A DNA stretch of 64,000 bases, taken from the NCBI RefSeq assembly GCF_026625885.1, contig NZ_CP113068.1:620001-684000 (forward strand), in the 5' to 3' direction. Positions 17,039 through 26,808 of the stretch are shown here, one piece after another (position 1 is the stretch's first letter; each line of letters begins with the position of its first letter). The stretch comes from Roseateles sp. SL47. GTDB lineage: Bacteria > Pseudomonadota > Gammaproteobacteria > Burkholderiales > Burkholderiaceae_C. Under the pieces are notes generated by a model. The model ran no database searches. It saw only the letters and a list, made by a program, of their open reading frames with translations, and was not told where the DNA came from. The position numbers and the translations under genes are program-made.

Positions 17039-19330
17039 TCAGCGCAGCATCCGGTACAAGGTATTGCGGCCAATGCCCAAACGCCGCGCCGCTTCCGACA
17101 CATTGCCGCCGCAATCGACCAGCACCTGCCGGGCATGGTGCTGCGCGTGCTTGCGCAGTGCGGCCCCTTCGGGAGAAGGACGATCGTCCGGCTGTTCCGA
17201 CCGGGCCACCTTCCCTGCGGCTCGATGGCCACGGGCCCATGCAAGACCGGATTCCGCTTCGCAGCTGTCTGCCAGTGCTGCCTGAAGATCTTCGGGCAGA
17301 TGCTCGGTCTGGATGACCGGCTCCGTCGCCTCCAGCATGGCCACCGCCACCCGCAGCGCCTGCTCCAGCTGACGAATGTTGCCGGGCCAGGCATAACGCG
17401 CAAACTCCGCCATCAACGCGGGCGACACCGTCAAGCGCCGCTCCGGCGACAAGCCGTCCAGCAAGCGCTCGATCAGCGGCGCCAGATCCGAGCGGGCGCG
17501 CAGCGGGGGCAGCGTCACCGCCAGTCCGTTGATGCGGTAGTAGAGATCTTCACGGAAATGCCCTGCCTCCACCAGTTGGCGCAGCGGGCGATGGCTGGCA
17601 CAGATCAACTGGACATCCACCGTGACCGTGGCGCCACCGCCCAGCGGCTGCACCTGCCGGTCCTGCAGCACCCGGAGCAAGCGGGCCTGCATGGTGAGGG
17701 GCATGTCGCCGATCTCGTCCAGGAACAAGGTACCGCCATGGGCCTGGCGCAAGCGCCCCGGAGCGCCTTCACGCGCCGCCCCGGTGAATGCACCGGCGCG
17801 GTAGCCAAACAGCTCGGCTTCCATCAGCCCCTCGGGCAGCGCAGCGCAATTCACGGCCACGTAGGGGGCCATGCGGCGGGAGCCGCTGTCATGCACCGCG
17901 CGGGCCAGCACGTCCTTGCCGACACCGGACTCCCCTTGCAGCAGCAGCGCGATCGGTTTGTCCAGCACCTTGTGCAGGCGGCGGAGCACCTGATGGACGG
18001 CGGGGTCTCCCAGATCGAGCGCAGCCAGGGGAGCGGGTCGTACGTCCGACGGGCTCGCGACCGGGAGCGCAGGGGCAACAGCCGTGGCAGGCGTGGCTGT
18101 CTGATTGGCGGCGGGGGCCGCCATGGCGGGATGGGTAAGCCTTGTCCCCATTTGGGTACCAGTCCCAGTGATAGCCTCAGTGCCAGCGCGGATGCCGTCA
18201 CCCGATCGATCGCCTGTGCCGGTGTGATCAGCGCCAACGCCGGCACAGCCCTGAGCAGCGGCGTCGCCAGAGCGATCTCGCGCCGTCATTGCCGGCACCT
18301 CCACGGCACCGCGCTCCCGGGCCGACACCGTCCGCGCACTCCCACCCCGGTCCGCCTCCCCCACCGCCTCCCGCAGCGCCACCCCTCTGCGTTGCCACGC
18401 GGGTGGCACCGCCACCTTCATCCACAAAACCGAGGGCTCACCATCCCTGCGCAGCGGCTGCGGCGGCGAGTCTTCTCCGCAGGCCCACGCCAGGACGCTC
18501 TGCCAGTCCATCGGCAACACCGATTCCAGCCGCAGGGAGCGCACCGCCTCCGCCCCCAGCCATCCCAGCGCGGTTTCATTGCCGCCGATGATCCATCCGT
18601 CTTCGCTGACCGCCAGCAGGCCCTCCCCCGCCGTCCCCAAGCCCTCCCGCTGCGGATGCAGCTGCAAACGCAGGCTGTCGGCGTGCCGAGTGTCAAAAAG
18701 CCGATGCTCCACCGACCGGGCAGCCATCCTCACCAGCGCCAGCGTATGCCGATGGAAGCCGCGTTGATCCCCGGAGATGTCCAGCACCCCCAGCACCCGC
18801 CCCTGCGGGTCGCGGATCGGTGCGGCGGTGCAGCTGAGAAAGCCGTTGCGCTCCAGATAGTGTTCGCTGCCCATCACCGCCACCGGCCGCCGCTCCACCA
18901 GCGCGGTGCCGATGGCATTGGTGCCCCGCCAGCGCTCGTCCCAGATGGCGCCGGGCCGCAACGCCACCCGCTGCGCCCGATCCACAAACCGACCATCGCC
19001 CAGCGCCTGCAGCAACAGCCCTTGCCCGTCGGACAGGATCACCATGCCGTCGCTGTCGCGGGTCTGCGCAAACAGGTCCTGCATGACGGGCCGGGCATGC
19101 GCCACCAGCTCATGCTGCCGTTCCAGCGCCCGCCTCAGCTGCGCCGATGACGCATGCGGCGCCCCCGGGGGCCGGCCTACCGGGCTCAGCCCGGCCGCAT
19201 GGCTGCGCAGCCAGCTGCGGCCCAGGCCGGGGTCGGGCAGCGTCAGGCGCAGCTCGCCGGTTTCCAGCAGCTCCCGACGGGCGGCCCGCAGCCGGCTCGG
19301 CGCCACTGCAGCGGTCGAAATCTTGGACAT
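17039..19330 (-). CDS. sigma-54-dependent activator, AcoR type (GAF-PAS-AAA+-Fis)
   Basis: An enhancer-binding protein of 763 residues. An N-terminal GAF region (about 85-220) is followed by a PAS-like part (about 230-290), a Thr/Gly/Ala-rich low-complexity stretch (about 320-425), the AAA+ domain with Walker [14 protein letters not shown] near 464 and GAFTGA near 512, and a Fis-type helix-turn-helix at the C-terminus ([18 protein letters not shown]). The low-complexity insert makes it longer than ordinary AcoR proteins. The ATG at 19330 has AGGAGA upstream. It is divergent from an aldehyde dehydrogenase with a sigma-54 promoter, which is its probable target, as in acetoin, ethanol or aldehyde catabolism. 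Confidence 0.9.
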   Translation of the reverse strand: MSKISTAAVAPSRLRAARRELLETGELRLTLPDPGLGRSWLRSHAAGLSPVGRPPGAPHASSAQLRRALERQHELVAHARPVMQDLFAQTRDSDGMVILSDGQGLLLQALGDGRFVDRAQRVALRPGAIWDERWRGTNAIGTALVERRPVAVMGSEHYLERNGFLSCTAAPIRDPQGRVLGVLDISGDQRGFHRHTLALVRMAARSVEHRLFDTRHADSLRLQLHPQREGLGTAGEGLLAVSEDGWIIGGNETALGWLGAEAVRSLRLESVLPMDWQSVLAWACGEDSPPQPLRRDGEPSVLWMKVAVPPAWQRRGVALREAVGEADRGGSARTVSARERGAVEVPAMTARDRSGDAAAQGCAGVGADHTGTGDRSGDGIRAGTEAITGTGTQMGTRLTHPAMAAPAANQTATPATAVAPALPVASPSDVRPAPLAALDLGDPAVHQVLRRLHKVLDKPIALLLQGESGVGKDVLARAVHDSGSRRMAPYVAVNCAALPEGLMEAELFGYRAGAFTGAAREGAPGRLRQAHGGTLFLDEIGDMPLTMQARLLRVLQDRQVQPLGGGATVTVDVQLICASHRPLRQLVEAGHFREDLYYRINGLAVTLPPLRARSDLAPLIERLLDGLSPERRLTVSPALMAEFARYAWPGNIRQLEQALRVAVAMLEATEPVIQTEHLPEDLQAALADSCEAESGLAWARGHRAAGKVARSEQPDDRPSPEGAALRKHAQHHARQVLVDCGGNVSEAARRLGIGRNTLYRMLR

Positions 19331-19353
19331 CAATTGTCTCCTGGCGGCGGTTT

Positions 19354-19391
19354 GTGCCCATTCAGGCACCGCACTGTTCCATCGTGGAACA
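19354..19391. promoter_or_regulatory. putative upstream activator sites
   Basis: Two inverted repeats lie between the divergent genes: GTGCC-n6-GGCAC at 19354-19369 and a perfect TGTTCCA-n3-TGGAACA at 19375-19391. The second is about 150 bp upstream of the sigma-54 promoter, the usual distance for an enhancer-binding protein site. Confidence 0.55.
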
Positions 19392-19538
19392 CCTGTGCCG
19401 GACCGGTCCGTTCCGGCGCAGATGCACCTGCGCATCCTGTCCCTTCCCGCCCCGCATGGGAAGAGGCTTTGTGCGGGTACGGGGTCATTCCGGCTGGAAC
19501 CGGCGGCCCACAGCCGCATTCAATCCCTCTGTGCGGGC

Positions 19539-19554
19539 TGGCACGAGGTCTGCA
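19539..19554 (+). promoter_or_regulatory. sigma-54 (-24/-12) promoter of the aldehyde dehydrogenase gene
   Basis: TGGCACGAGGTCTGCA matches the -24/-12 consensus, with GG at 19540-19541 and GC at 19552-19553 separated by exactly 10 nt. It ends 38 nt before the ATG, giving a leader of roughly 28 nt that contains GGAGA. Confidence 0.8.
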
Positions 19555-19592
19555 AGGAGCGGGGGGCATTTCAACCACAACGGAGACAGTCC

Positions 19593-21113
19593 ATGATCTA
19601 TGCCCAGCCCCAGCAGGCCGGTGCCCCGGTGCAGTTCAAGAAGCGTTACGACAATTTCATCGGCGGCCGCTGGGTGGCCCCGGTGGAGGGCCAATATTTC
19701 GATGTGATCACGCCCATCACCGGCAAGGTCTACACGCAGGCGCCACGCTCCGGTGCCGCCGACATCGAACTGGCCCTGGATGCCGCCCATGCGGCAGCCG
19801 CCAAGTGGGGCGCCACACCGGCGGCCGAGCGCGCCAATGTGCTGCTGCGCATTGCCGACCGGATCGAGCAGAACCTGGAAACCCTGGCCTATGCCGAGAC
19901 GGTGGACAACGGCAAGCCGATGCGCGAGACGCTCAATGCGGACGTGCCGCTGGCCGTGGACCACTTCCGTTATTTCGCCGGCTGCCTGCGGGCGCAGGAA
20001 GGCGCCCTCAGCGAGATCGACGCCCATACCGTGGCCTATCACTTCCACGAGCCGCTGGGCGTGGTGGGGCAGATCATTCCCTGGAATTTCCCGCTGCTGA
20101 TGGCCGCCTGGAAGCTGGCCCCGGCCCTGGGCGCCGGCAACTGTGTGGTGCTCAAGCCGGCGGAGTCCACCCCGGTGAGCATCCTGCTGATGGCCGAGCT
20201 GATTGCCGATCTGCTGCCCCCAGGCGTCCTGAACATCGTCAACGGCTATGGCAAGGAAGCGGGCATGCCGCTGGCGCAGAGCAAGCGCATTGCCAAGGTG
20301 GCCTTCACCGGTTCCACCGCCACCGGCCGAGTCATTGCGCAGGCGGCTGCCACCAACCTGATCCCGGCCACACTGGAGCTGGGGGGCAAGAGCCCCAACA
20401 TTTTCTTCCCGGACATCGCCGCGCAGGACGACGACCTGTTCGACAAGGCCATCGAAGGCCTGGTGCTATTTGCCTTTAACCAGGGGGAGGTCTGCACCTG
20501 CCCGTCGCGGGCGCTGATTCATGAGTCCATCTACGACCAGTTCATTGCACGTGCCATCGATCGCGTGAAGGCCATCCGGCAGGGTAATCCGCTGGACACC
20601 GAAACGATGATGGGGGCGCAGGCTTCCTCCATGCAGCTGGACAAGATCCTGTCGTATCTGGAGATTGGCAAGCAGGAAGGCGCGCAATGCCTGATTGGCG
20701 GGGGCCGCGCCGATCTGGGGGGTGAGCTCGCGGGCGGTTATTACATCCAGCCGACGCTGTTCAAGGGCAACAACCAGATGCGGATCTTCCGCGAGGAGAT
20801 CTTTGGACCGGTGCTGGCCGTCACCACCTTCAAGACGGAAGAAGAAGCGCTGGCGATTGCCAACGACACGCCCTATGGGCTGGGCGCCGGGGTGTGGTCG
20901 CGGGACATCAACACCGCGTTCCGCATGGGCAGGGCCATCCAGGCCGGGCGTGTGTGGACCAACTGCTATCACGCCTATCCGGCCCACGCCACCTTCGGCG
21001 GCTACAAGGAGTCCGGCATTGGTCGCGAGACCCACAAGATGATGCTGGACCACTATCAGCAGACCAAGAACCTGCTGGTGAGCTACTCACCAAAGAAGCT
21101 CGGCTTCTTCTGA
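19593..21113 (+). CDS. NAD-dependent aldehyde dehydrogenase (ExaC/AcoD/AldB type)
   Basis: An aldehyde dehydrogenase of 506 residues that oxidises acetaldehyde or a similar short aldehyde to the acid. The nucleophile is Cys301 in [13 protein letters not shown], the general-base Glu262 is in LELGGKSPN, and the Rossmann loop is FTGSTATGR near 240. The motifs IIPWNFPLL and [24 protein letters not shown] are typical of the acetaldehyde dehydrogenase II group. The ATG at 19593 is preceded by GGAGA. A sigma-54 promoter and the divergent AcoR-type activator indicate induction by an alcohol, aldehyde or acetoin. No alcohol dehydrogenase is adjacent, so the natural substrate is not settled. Confidence 0.92.
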   Translation: MIYAQPQQAGAPVQFKKRYDNFIGGRWVAPVEGQYFDVITPITGKVYTQAPRSGAADIELALDAAHAAAAKWGATPAAERANVLLRIADRIEQNLETLAYAETVDNGKPMRETLNADVPLAVDHFRYFAGCLRAQEGALSEIDAHTVAYHFHEPLGVVGQIIPWNFPLLMAAWKLAPALGAGNCVVLKPAESTPVSILLMAELIADLLPPGVLNIVNGYGKEAGMPLAQSKRIAKVAFTGSTATGRVIAQAAATNLIPATLELGGKSPNIFFPDIAAQDDDLFDKAIEGLVLFAFNQGEVCTCPSRALIHESIYDQFIARAIDRVKAIRQGNPLDTETMMGAQASSMQLDKILSYLEIGKQEGAQCLIGGGRADLGGELAGGYYIQPTLFKGNNQMRIFREEIFGPVLAVTTFKTEEEALAIANDTPYGLGAGVWSRDINTAFRMGRAIQAGRVWTNCYHAYPAHATFGGYKESGIGRETHKMMLDHYQQTKNLLVSYSPKKLGFF

Positions 21114-21165
21114 GGCGAGAAGGCCCCAAGGGGCCTATGCCCGAGGAGCCTCAGTGATGAGGCGC

Positions 21166-21194
21166 ACAGCCCCCAGGCCACGGCCGGGGGCTGT
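21166..21194. terminator. hairpin terminator between convergent genes
   Basis: ACAGCCCCC (21166-21174) pairs perfectly with GGGGGCTGT (21186-21194) across an 11-nt loop. It lies between the ends of the aldehyde dehydrogenase and chemoreceptor genes and could act in both directions, though no U-tract follows. Confidence 0.5.
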
Positions 21195-21206
21195 GGATGC
21201 AAGGCC

Positions 21207-22757
21207 TCAGCCCAGCCGGAATACCGACACCGCCTGCACCAGTTGCGTCGCCTGTTTCTCCAGGCTGTCGCTGGCGCCAGCCGACTGCTGCACCAGGGCG
21301 GCGTTCTGCTGGGTATTCTTGTCCAGGTCACTCACGGCCGCACTCACCTGCGCAATGCCTGAGGCCTGCTCACGCGTGGCATGACCGATGTTGGCGATCA
21401 AGCCGCTCACGCTCTGGATCTGTTCCACGATGCCGGCCATCGCCCGGCTGGCCTCATGCACCTGCCGGCCCCCGGCTTCCACACGCTCCACGCTGTCGCT
21501 GATCAATGTCTTGATCTCCCTTGCCGCCTCGGCACTGCGCTGAGCGAGGCTGCGCACTTCACCGGCCACCACGGCAAAGCCGCGCCCCTGCTCGCCCGCT
21601 CGGGCGGCTTCCACTGCGGCATTCAGCGCCAGGATGTTGGTCTGGAAGGCAATGCCGTCAATCACGCCAATGATGTCGCCGATGCGCTTGCTGGAGGCGG
21701 TGATGCCTTCCATGGTCGTGTTGACCTGACGCACCACGTCACCGCCCTGGGCCGCTGCCGCCGTGGCCTGCACGGCCAGTTCCTCGGCTTGCTTGGCCGC
21801 GTCGGCGTTGCTCTTCACCGTGGCGCTCATCTGCTCCATGGACGCAGCGGTTTCCTCCAGGCTGGCGGCGGCCTGCTCGGTGCGCGCGCTGATCTCGTTG
21901 TTGCCGGTGACCAGATGGCCGCTGGACGATTTCACCGTCACCACCTGGTCCGCGATGTCGTCAATCACCCAGCGGAACATCAGCCCCAGCTGATTGACGG
22001 CACGCAGCGCCATGCCGATCTCATCCACGCGATTCAGATCCACGCCGTCACGCGCGTCGCCACCGGCCACACGACGCGCATGCTCGGCCAGGGTCTGGAG
22101 GGGGCCAATGATCTGGTGCTCCAGGAAAAACAGGGTCACCAGCCCGATCAGCACCAGCGCGGCTGTCCAACCCAAGGACGACATCAGGCTGGTGGCACTG
22201 GCCAGTTGCGCCACCACCGCCACGATCAGCAGTGCCAGCAGCGGCAGGCGCAGACGCCAGCGCACCGGCATGGTCTTGAGCCAGTTCGTGGCGGCACCCC
22301 AGCCGCTGCGCAGCACCACGCCCTGGTGAAAGCGCACACCTTTGGCCTTGCCTTCGCGCATGTCCCGGTACAGGGCTTCAGCGCCGGCCACCTCTTCGGC
22401 ACTGGGCTTGGTCCGTACCGACATGAATGCAATGGGCCGGCCCTGCCGAAGAATCGGCGCGGCATTGGCGCGCACCCAGTAATGGTCGCCATTCTTGCGC
22501 CGGTTCTTCACCAGCCCGGTCCAGGACTGTCCGGACTGCAAGGTGTGCCACATGTCTCGGAAGGCTTCCGGCGGCATGTCCGGGTGACGGATCATGTTGT
22601 GGGGCTGCCCGGCCAGTTCTTCCGCGCTGAAACCGCTGGCCTCGATGAAGGCTTCGTTGGCATAGCGGATGTGGCTCTGGGTGTCCGTGGTGGACATCAA
22701 CGTGGAATCGGCCGGGATTTCATAGGCCTGTTGAGTCACCGGCAGGTTTTGTCGCAT
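21207..22757 (-). CDS. PAS-containing methyl-accepting chemotaxis protein (Aer-like)
   Basis: A chemoreceptor of 516 residues. A PAS domain lies at the N-terminus (about 20-110) with the Aer-type [17 protein letters not shown] segment, and two membrane segments (about 165-210) follow without a periplasmic domain. A HAMP-like linker comes next, then a long coiled-coil signalling domain with the hairpin tip [29 protein letters not shown] near 400. The PAS position suggests FAD-based redox or oxygen sensing, but FAD-binding residues were not verified. No pentapeptide methylesterase tether is seen at the C-terminus. No che genes are nearby. Confidence 0.9.
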   Translation of the reverse strand: MRQNLPVTQQAYEIPADSTLMSTTDTQSHIRYANEAFIEASGFSAEELAGQPHNMIRHPDMPPEAFRDMWHTLQSGQSWTGLVKNRRKNGDHYWVRANAAPILRQGRPIAFMSVRTKPSAEEVAGAEALYRDMREGKAKGVRFHQGVVLRSGWGAATNWLKTMPVRWRLRLPLLALLIVAVVAQLASATSLMSSLGWTAALVLIGLVTLFFLEHQIIGPLQTLAEHARRVAGGDARDGVDLNRVDEIGMALRAVNQLGLMFRWVIDDIADQVVTVKSSSGHLVTGNNEISARTEQAAASLEETAASMEQMSATVKSNADAAKQAEELAVQATAAAAQGGDVVRQVNTTMEGITASSKRIGDIIGVIDGIAFQTNILALNAAVEAARAGEQGRGFAVVAGEVRSLAQRSAEAAREIKTLISDSVERVEAGGRQVHEASRAMAGIVEQIQSVSGLIANIGHATREQASGIAQVSAAVSDLDKNTQQNAALVQQSAGASDSLEKQATQLVQAVSVFRLG

Positions 22758-22975
22758 CAGAGTCCTCCTGGTTGGATTCGATCCGGGCAGGCAGCGGTGC
22801 GGGCTACTTTTTCAAGGCCCCGGCCGGACGAAAGGGGCCGCCTTGTACCGCTGTGCCCTGCAAGGGTATTCCAAGGATGTGCGATCTGGGTAGCAGAGCG
22901 CCCCCTGTCTTGAGAATCGACAAACTCGGTTCGTACCAAATTCACACAACTCTGCAGGGCGATTGAAATCAAGAC

Positions 22976-23008
22976 TTTTGTCCAATCGTGCAAACATTTG
23001 TCTAGAAT
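22976..23008 (+). promoter_or_regulatory. psuK promoter with direct repeats
   Basis: TAGAAT at 23003-23008 is a -10-like hexamer that ends 6 nt before the psuK ATG, so the transcript may be leaderless; no Shine-Dalgarno sequence is present. TTTGTC occurs at 22977-22982 and 22997-23002, a direct repeat with a 20-bp period that brackets the spacer and could bind the kinase's own winged-helix domain or another regulator. Confidence 0.45.
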
Positions 23009-23014
23009 CACCTC

Positions 23015-24100
23015 ATGAATCATTCCAAGGACCAGTTGCTCGCCCTGGTCGAAGCCAACCCGTTCATCAGTCAGCAGGCCTTGGGCGAAGCCCTGGGCTT
23101 GTCCCGTTCTGCTGTCGCCGGGCACTTGGCCCAACTGGTCAAGGAGGGGCGCATCCTCGGCCGCGCCTATGTGCTGCCCAGCCGGCAGCCGCTGGTCTGC
23201 ATTGGTGGCACCAACCTGGACCGCAAACTGCGGTCCGATGAACCGCTGCGCATGGGCAGCTCCAATCCGGCCCGCCAAATGGAATCGGCGGGTGGGGTGG
23301 CGCGCAACCTGGCGGAGAACCTCGCGCGGCTGGGCCTGCCGGTGCATCTGCTCACCGTCGTCGGACGCGATGCCGCCGGCCAGGCCTTGCTGGCCGAGCT
23401 GCAAGCCCTCGGTGTGGACTGCACCGGCTGCGTGCAGGCCACGGATGTCCCCACAGGCAGCTACACGGCGGTGCTGGATGCCCAGGGTGACCTGTTGCTC
23501 GCCATGGCGGACATGGCCCTGACCGATCGGCTGGATCCGGACTTCATCCGCCGCTGCGCGCCGCAACGCGCCGCCGCCCGCTGGGTGGTGGCCGACCTCA
23601 ATCTGCCCGCCGCCTCGCTGGAGCTGCTGCAGCAGGAGGCCCTGCTGCGCAAGCAAAGCCTCGTGGTGGTGGCCGTGTCGGCGCCGAAGATGCGGCGACT
23701 CGGCCCCTTGCTGGAAGGCATTGAGCTGCTGGTGCTGAACCGCGCAGAGCTCGCTGCCCTGCTGGATCACCCCCTCGACACCGATGCCTCGCTGCAGGAG
23801 GCCTGGCTGGCGCTGCGTGAACGCGGCCTGCAGCGTTTGGTGGTGAGCGACGGTGCGCATGGCCTGCGGTTCAGCGACGGCAACACGCTGCTGTCATTGC
23901 CCGCGCCCAAAGTGCCTCGCAGCCGCCTGCGTGAAGTCACCGGCGCGGGCGACGCCCTGACCGCCGGCATCGTGGCGGGTCTGCATCGGCAGGCGGACGA
24001 CCTGCGCGCCGCTTGCAAGCTGGGCTTGTCGCTCGCTGCGCTCACGCTGCAGACTGACGCCACCGTCAGCCGGGATCTCAGCCCGGCGTTGCTGGCCTAG
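23015..24100 (+). CDS. psuK: pseudouridine kinase with N-terminal winged helix (PfkB family)
   Basis: A 361-residue protein in two parts. Residues 1-55 form a MarR/ArsR-like winged helix (DQLLALVEANPFISQQALGEALGLSRSAVAGHLAQL) and the rest is a PfkB sugar kinase starting VCIGGTNLD, with the C-terminal catalytic VTGAGDALTAGIVAG near 313. Next to psuG it is best read as pseudouridine kinase, forming pseudouridine-5'-phosphate. Several PsuK-type kinases carry this helix-turn-helix extension, whose DNA target is generally unproven. The ATG at 23015 follows a -10-like TAGAAT with no room for a ribosome site. Confidence 0.88.
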   Translation: MNHSKDQLLALVEANPFISQQALGEALGLSRSAVAGHLAQLVKEGRILGRAYVLPSRQPLVCIGGTNLDRKLRSDEPLRMGSSNPARQMESAGGVARNLAENLARLGLPVHLLTVVGRDAAGQALLAELQALGVDCTGCVQATDVPTGSYTAVLDAQGDLLLAMADMALTDRLDPDFIRRCAPQRAAARWVVADLNLPAASLELLQQEALLRKQSLVVVAVSAPKMRRLGPLLEGIELLVLNRAELAALLDHPLDTDASLQEAWLALRERGLQRLVVSDGAHGLRFSDGNTLLSLPAPKVPRSRLREVTGAGDALTAGIVAGLHRQADDLRAACKLGLSLAALTLQTDATVSRDLSPALLA

Positions 24101-24124
24101 GCTGCTGCCCGGCGCCATCATCCG

Positions 24125-24167
24125 TGACATCACCAGTGACATCACCCCTGACATCGCCTCTGACATC
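24125..24167. repeat. 12-bp tandem repeat, four units
   Basis: TGACATC recurs at 24125, 24137, 24149 and 24161 in units resembling CCnnTGACATCA. The array lies in the 121-nt spacer between psuK and psuG. Confidence 0.75.
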
Positions 24168-24221
24168 CCATGCGTCATCCACCCCGGTGGATCGCCCCGT
24201 CTTCTCCTCTGAAAGTAGCCC

Positions 24222-25178
24222 ATGACTGCCCACGCTCCCTCCCTGCCTGCCGGCGCTCAGCCCCTGCTGGCCTTCTCACCGGAAGTCGCCGCCGCGCGGG
24301 ATGCGGGTCGGCCCCTCGTGGCGCTGGAGTCCACCATCATTTCCCACGGCATGCCGTATCCGCAGAATGTGCAGACGGCGCGTGAAGTCGAAGCCATCGT
24401 CCGCGAACACGGCGCGGTGCCAGCCACCATCGCCGTCCTCGACGGCCGCATCCGTGTCGGGCTGGATCAGGCGCAGCTGGAGCTGCTGGGGCGCTCCCCC
24501 GACGCCATGAAGCTCAGCCGCCGCGACCTGCCGTTTGCCATCAGCACCGGCCGCATCGGCGCCACCACCGTGGCCGCCACCATGATCTGCGCCCACCTCG
24601 CCGGCATCGAGGTGTTTGTCACCGGCGGCATCGGCGGTGTGCACCGCGGCGCCGAAACCTCCTTCGACATCTCGGCCGACCTGCAGGAACTCGCGCGCAC
24701 GCCGGTGGCCGTGGTGTGTGCGGGCGCCAAGAGCATCCTGGACCTCGCCCTCACCCTGGAATATCTGGAGACCCACGGCGTTCCGGTGCTCTCCGTCGGG
24801 CAGGAGAACTTCGCGGCGTTCTACACGCGCGACAGCGGGCTGAAGGCCGACTTCCGCATGGATGCCGCCCTGCAACAAGCGGCGTTCCTGCGGACGAAGT
24901 GGGCGCTGGGGCTGGGCGGCGGAGCGGTCATCAGCAATCCGGTGCCGGTGCAGGACGAAATGCCGGCCGCCGTGATTCAGGGCTTCATTGACCAGGCCTT
25001 GTCCGAAGCCGCCGCTGCCGGCATCAGCGGCAAGGCCGTGACCCCCTATCTGCTGGCTCGCATCAAGGACTTGAGCGGCGGCGCCAGCCTCGCCACCAAC
25101 ATCGCGCTGGTCAAGCACAACGCCAAGGTGGGCACGGCGCTGGCAGTGGCATTAAAGGCGAACAACGCCTCTGCATGA
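24222..25178 (+). CDS. psuG: pseudouridine-5'-phosphate glycosidase
   Basis: Splits pseudouridine-5'-phosphate into uracil and ribose-5-phosphate, the second step of pseudouridine degradation. It has 318 residues, normal for the family. Signatures are ALESTIISHGMPYPQNVQTA with its conserved Glu near residue 30, KLSRRDLPFAIS near 96 with the catalytic-type Lys, and GGIGGVHRGAETSFDISADL near 130. The ATG is 121 nt after psuK, with the 12-bp repeat array between. Both genes probably share one transcript. No nucleoside transporter gene is adjacent. Confidence 0.95.
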   Translation: MTAHAPSLPAGAQPLLAFSPEVAAARDAGRPLVALESTIISHGMPYPQNVQTAREVEAIVREHGAVPATIAVLDGRIRVGLDQAQLELLGRSPDAMKLSRRDLPFAISTGRIGATTVAATMICAHLAGIEVFVTGGIGGVHRGAETSFDISADLQELARTPVAVVCAGAKSILDLALTLEYLETHGVPVLSVGQENFAAFYTRDSGLKADFRMDAALQQAAFLRTKWALGLGGGAVISNPVPVQDEMPAAVIQGFIDQALSEAAAAGISGKAVTPYLLARIKDLSGGASLATNIALVKHNAKVGTALAVALKANNASA

Positions 25179-25394
25179 ACAGCCACAGTGGCGTGACACC
25201 GCTTTGACGCCACGCTCCCACTGCCGCGCCCCCGCGACAACACCCTTCAGGCCATCAACGGAAAGTCCTTCAACCGACTTCGGCTTCCCCGCATCAACGT
25301 GACGTCCGGCACCCCGCCTCCGGGAAAACTTCCGGCCATGCGGACAGGGTCACGCTCCAATCGCACAGGTTCGCCGGGACAATCCGGCGATTAA

Positions 25395-25437
25395 CGAAAG
25401 CGAAACAATCGTCAGCAAACGCTGACCTAAGCTTTCG
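25395..25437. promoter_or_regulatory. nested inverted repeats upstream of the RND operon
   Basis: An inner perfect palindrome GTCAGC-AAAC-GCTGAC (25411-25426) is enclosed by CGAAAGC (25395-25401) and GCTTTCG (25431-25437). It ends 35 nt before the membrane-fusion gene, so it may be an operator or a hairpin in the leader. No local repressor gene accompanies the efflux genes. The rest of the 25179-25472 spacer shows nothing recognisable. Confidence 0.5.
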
Positions 25438-25472
25438 CGCCCTGCCAGCCGTCGTTGGAGAAAGTTAAAAGC

Positions 25473-26798
25473 ATGCGCCGCAAGCCTGTTGTCCTGTCGC
25501 TGATCATCGTCCTGCTCCTGGCAGGAGGCGGCTGGTGGTGGAAATCCCATGGGGCCAAGACCGGTGCGGCGGACTCGGCCACAGCCCCGGGTGCGCGCGC
25601 CTCGGGCGCCGGCGGCACGCAGACGGTGGGGGTGGTGCTGGCACGCCAGCAGGATGTGCCGGTGGTGGTGGACGCCAGCGGCACCGTGGCCGCGCTGAAT
25701 CAGGTGGACATCCGGGCGCAGACCAGCAGCATCGTGCGCGACGTGCTGGTGAAGGACGGCCAGACGGTGCAAAAGGGCCAGGTCTTGTTCCGCTTTGACG
25801 AACGGGCGGACCGGGCCAACCTGGACAAGGCCCGCGCCCAACTGGCGCGCGACAAGGCGGCCCTGTCCGACCTGCAGCGCCAGTACGAACGGGCCAAGGA
25901 GCTGGTGGCCCAGAACTTTGTTTCGCAGAGCGCGCTGGATACCGCCCTGGCGAACCTGGAGGGCGGACGCAGCCTGGTGGTGGCCGATGAGGCCGCCGTG
26001 CAATCGGCCCAAGTGGCCCTGGGCTACAACGAGATCCGGGCGCCGTTCAGCGGCCGTGCGGGTGCGGTGAATGTCTGGCCCGGCAGCCTGGTGCAGACCA
26101 ATGCCACCGGCACGCCCCTGGTGAACATCGTCCAGATCGATCCCATCGGCATCACCTTCAACCTGCCCGAAACCGAACTCGCCCCGGTGCTGGAAGCCAT
26201 GCGCCCCGGCGCCGAGGGGGCGCGCGTGACGCCGCCCGAAGTGCAGGTGGTGATTCCCAACATCGACGCTGCCGGCCGCAACAGCCGCAATGAGCCGGTG
26301 GTCCGGGGCAAGCTGATCTTTGTCGACAACCTGGTGGATGCCAGCACCGGCACCATCAAGCTCAAGGCTGAGTTCGACAACAAGCAGCAGAAGCTCTGGC
26401 CCGGCCAATACCTGCGGGTGCGGATGCTGCTGCGCAGCATCAAGAATGCGGTGGTGATTCCGCAGGCCGCGATCATCCTGCGCGGCACCGACCGTCAGGT
26501 CTACGTGGTGGGGCCGGACAAGACGGCCGTGCTCAAGACCGTTCGCCTGCGTTATGTCTTCGGTGAAATGGCGGTGGTGGACGGCGTCGATGCCGGCGCC
26601 ACGGTGGTGCTGGACGGCAAGCAGAACCTGCGCCCGGGCGTGCCGGTACGCACGCAGCCCGCAGCGGTAGACCCGGCGGCGGCGGCGCGCCAGCAGGCCG
26701 AAGCCGCTGCTGCTGCGGCCTCCACCCAGCTCGCGGCCGCTTCGTCCGCGCCAGGCGCCTCGCATGCCAGCGGCAAGGCAGACGCCACCGGCGAATAA
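25473..26798 (+). CDS. RND efflux periplasmic adaptor (MdtA/AcrA-like)
   Basis: Membrane-fusion protein of 441 residues that bridges an inner-membrane RND pump to an outer-membrane channel. An N-terminal hydrophobic anchor (about 5-23, no lipobox) is followed by a lipoyl half-motif (VDIRAQTSSIVRDVLVKDGQTVQKGQVLFRFD), a helical hairpin rich in Ala/Leu/Gln, the second lipoyl half (IRAPFSGRAGAVNVWPGSLV), a beta-barrel domain and an Ala-rich tail. The ATG at 25473 has GGAGA upstream; a TTG at 25455 overlaps that site. The pump gene begins 10 nt after its stop codon. Confidence 0.92.
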   Translation: MRRKPVVLSLIIVLLLAGGGWWWKSHGAKTGAADSATAPGARASGAGGTQTVGVVLARQQDVPVVVDASGTVAALNQVDIRAQTSSIVRDVLVKDGQTVQKGQVLFRFDERADRANLDKARAQLARDKAALSDLQRQYERAKELVAQNFVSQSALDTALANLEGGRSLVVADEAAVQSAQVALGYNEIRAPFSGRAGAVNVWPGSLVQTNATGTPLVNIVQIDPIGITFNLPETELAPVLEAMRPGAEGARVTPPEVQVVIPNIDAAGRNSRNEPVVRGKLIFVDNLVDASTGTIKLKAEFDNKQQKLWPGQYLRVRMLLRSIKNAVVIPQAAIILRGTDRQVYVVGPDKTAVLKTVRLRYVFGEMAVVDGVDAGATVVLDGKQNLRPGVPVRTQPAAVDPAAAARQQAEAAAAAASTQLAAASSAPGASHASGKADATGE

Positions 26799-26808
26799 GG
26801 GAATCGGC

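Noticed and set aside
21121..21136. AGGCCCC-AA-GGGGCCT palindrome as the aldehyde dehydrogenase terminator
   Set aside because: The two-base loop cannot close without losing stem pairs, and there is no U-tract. The larger hairpin at 21166-21194 is the better candidate.
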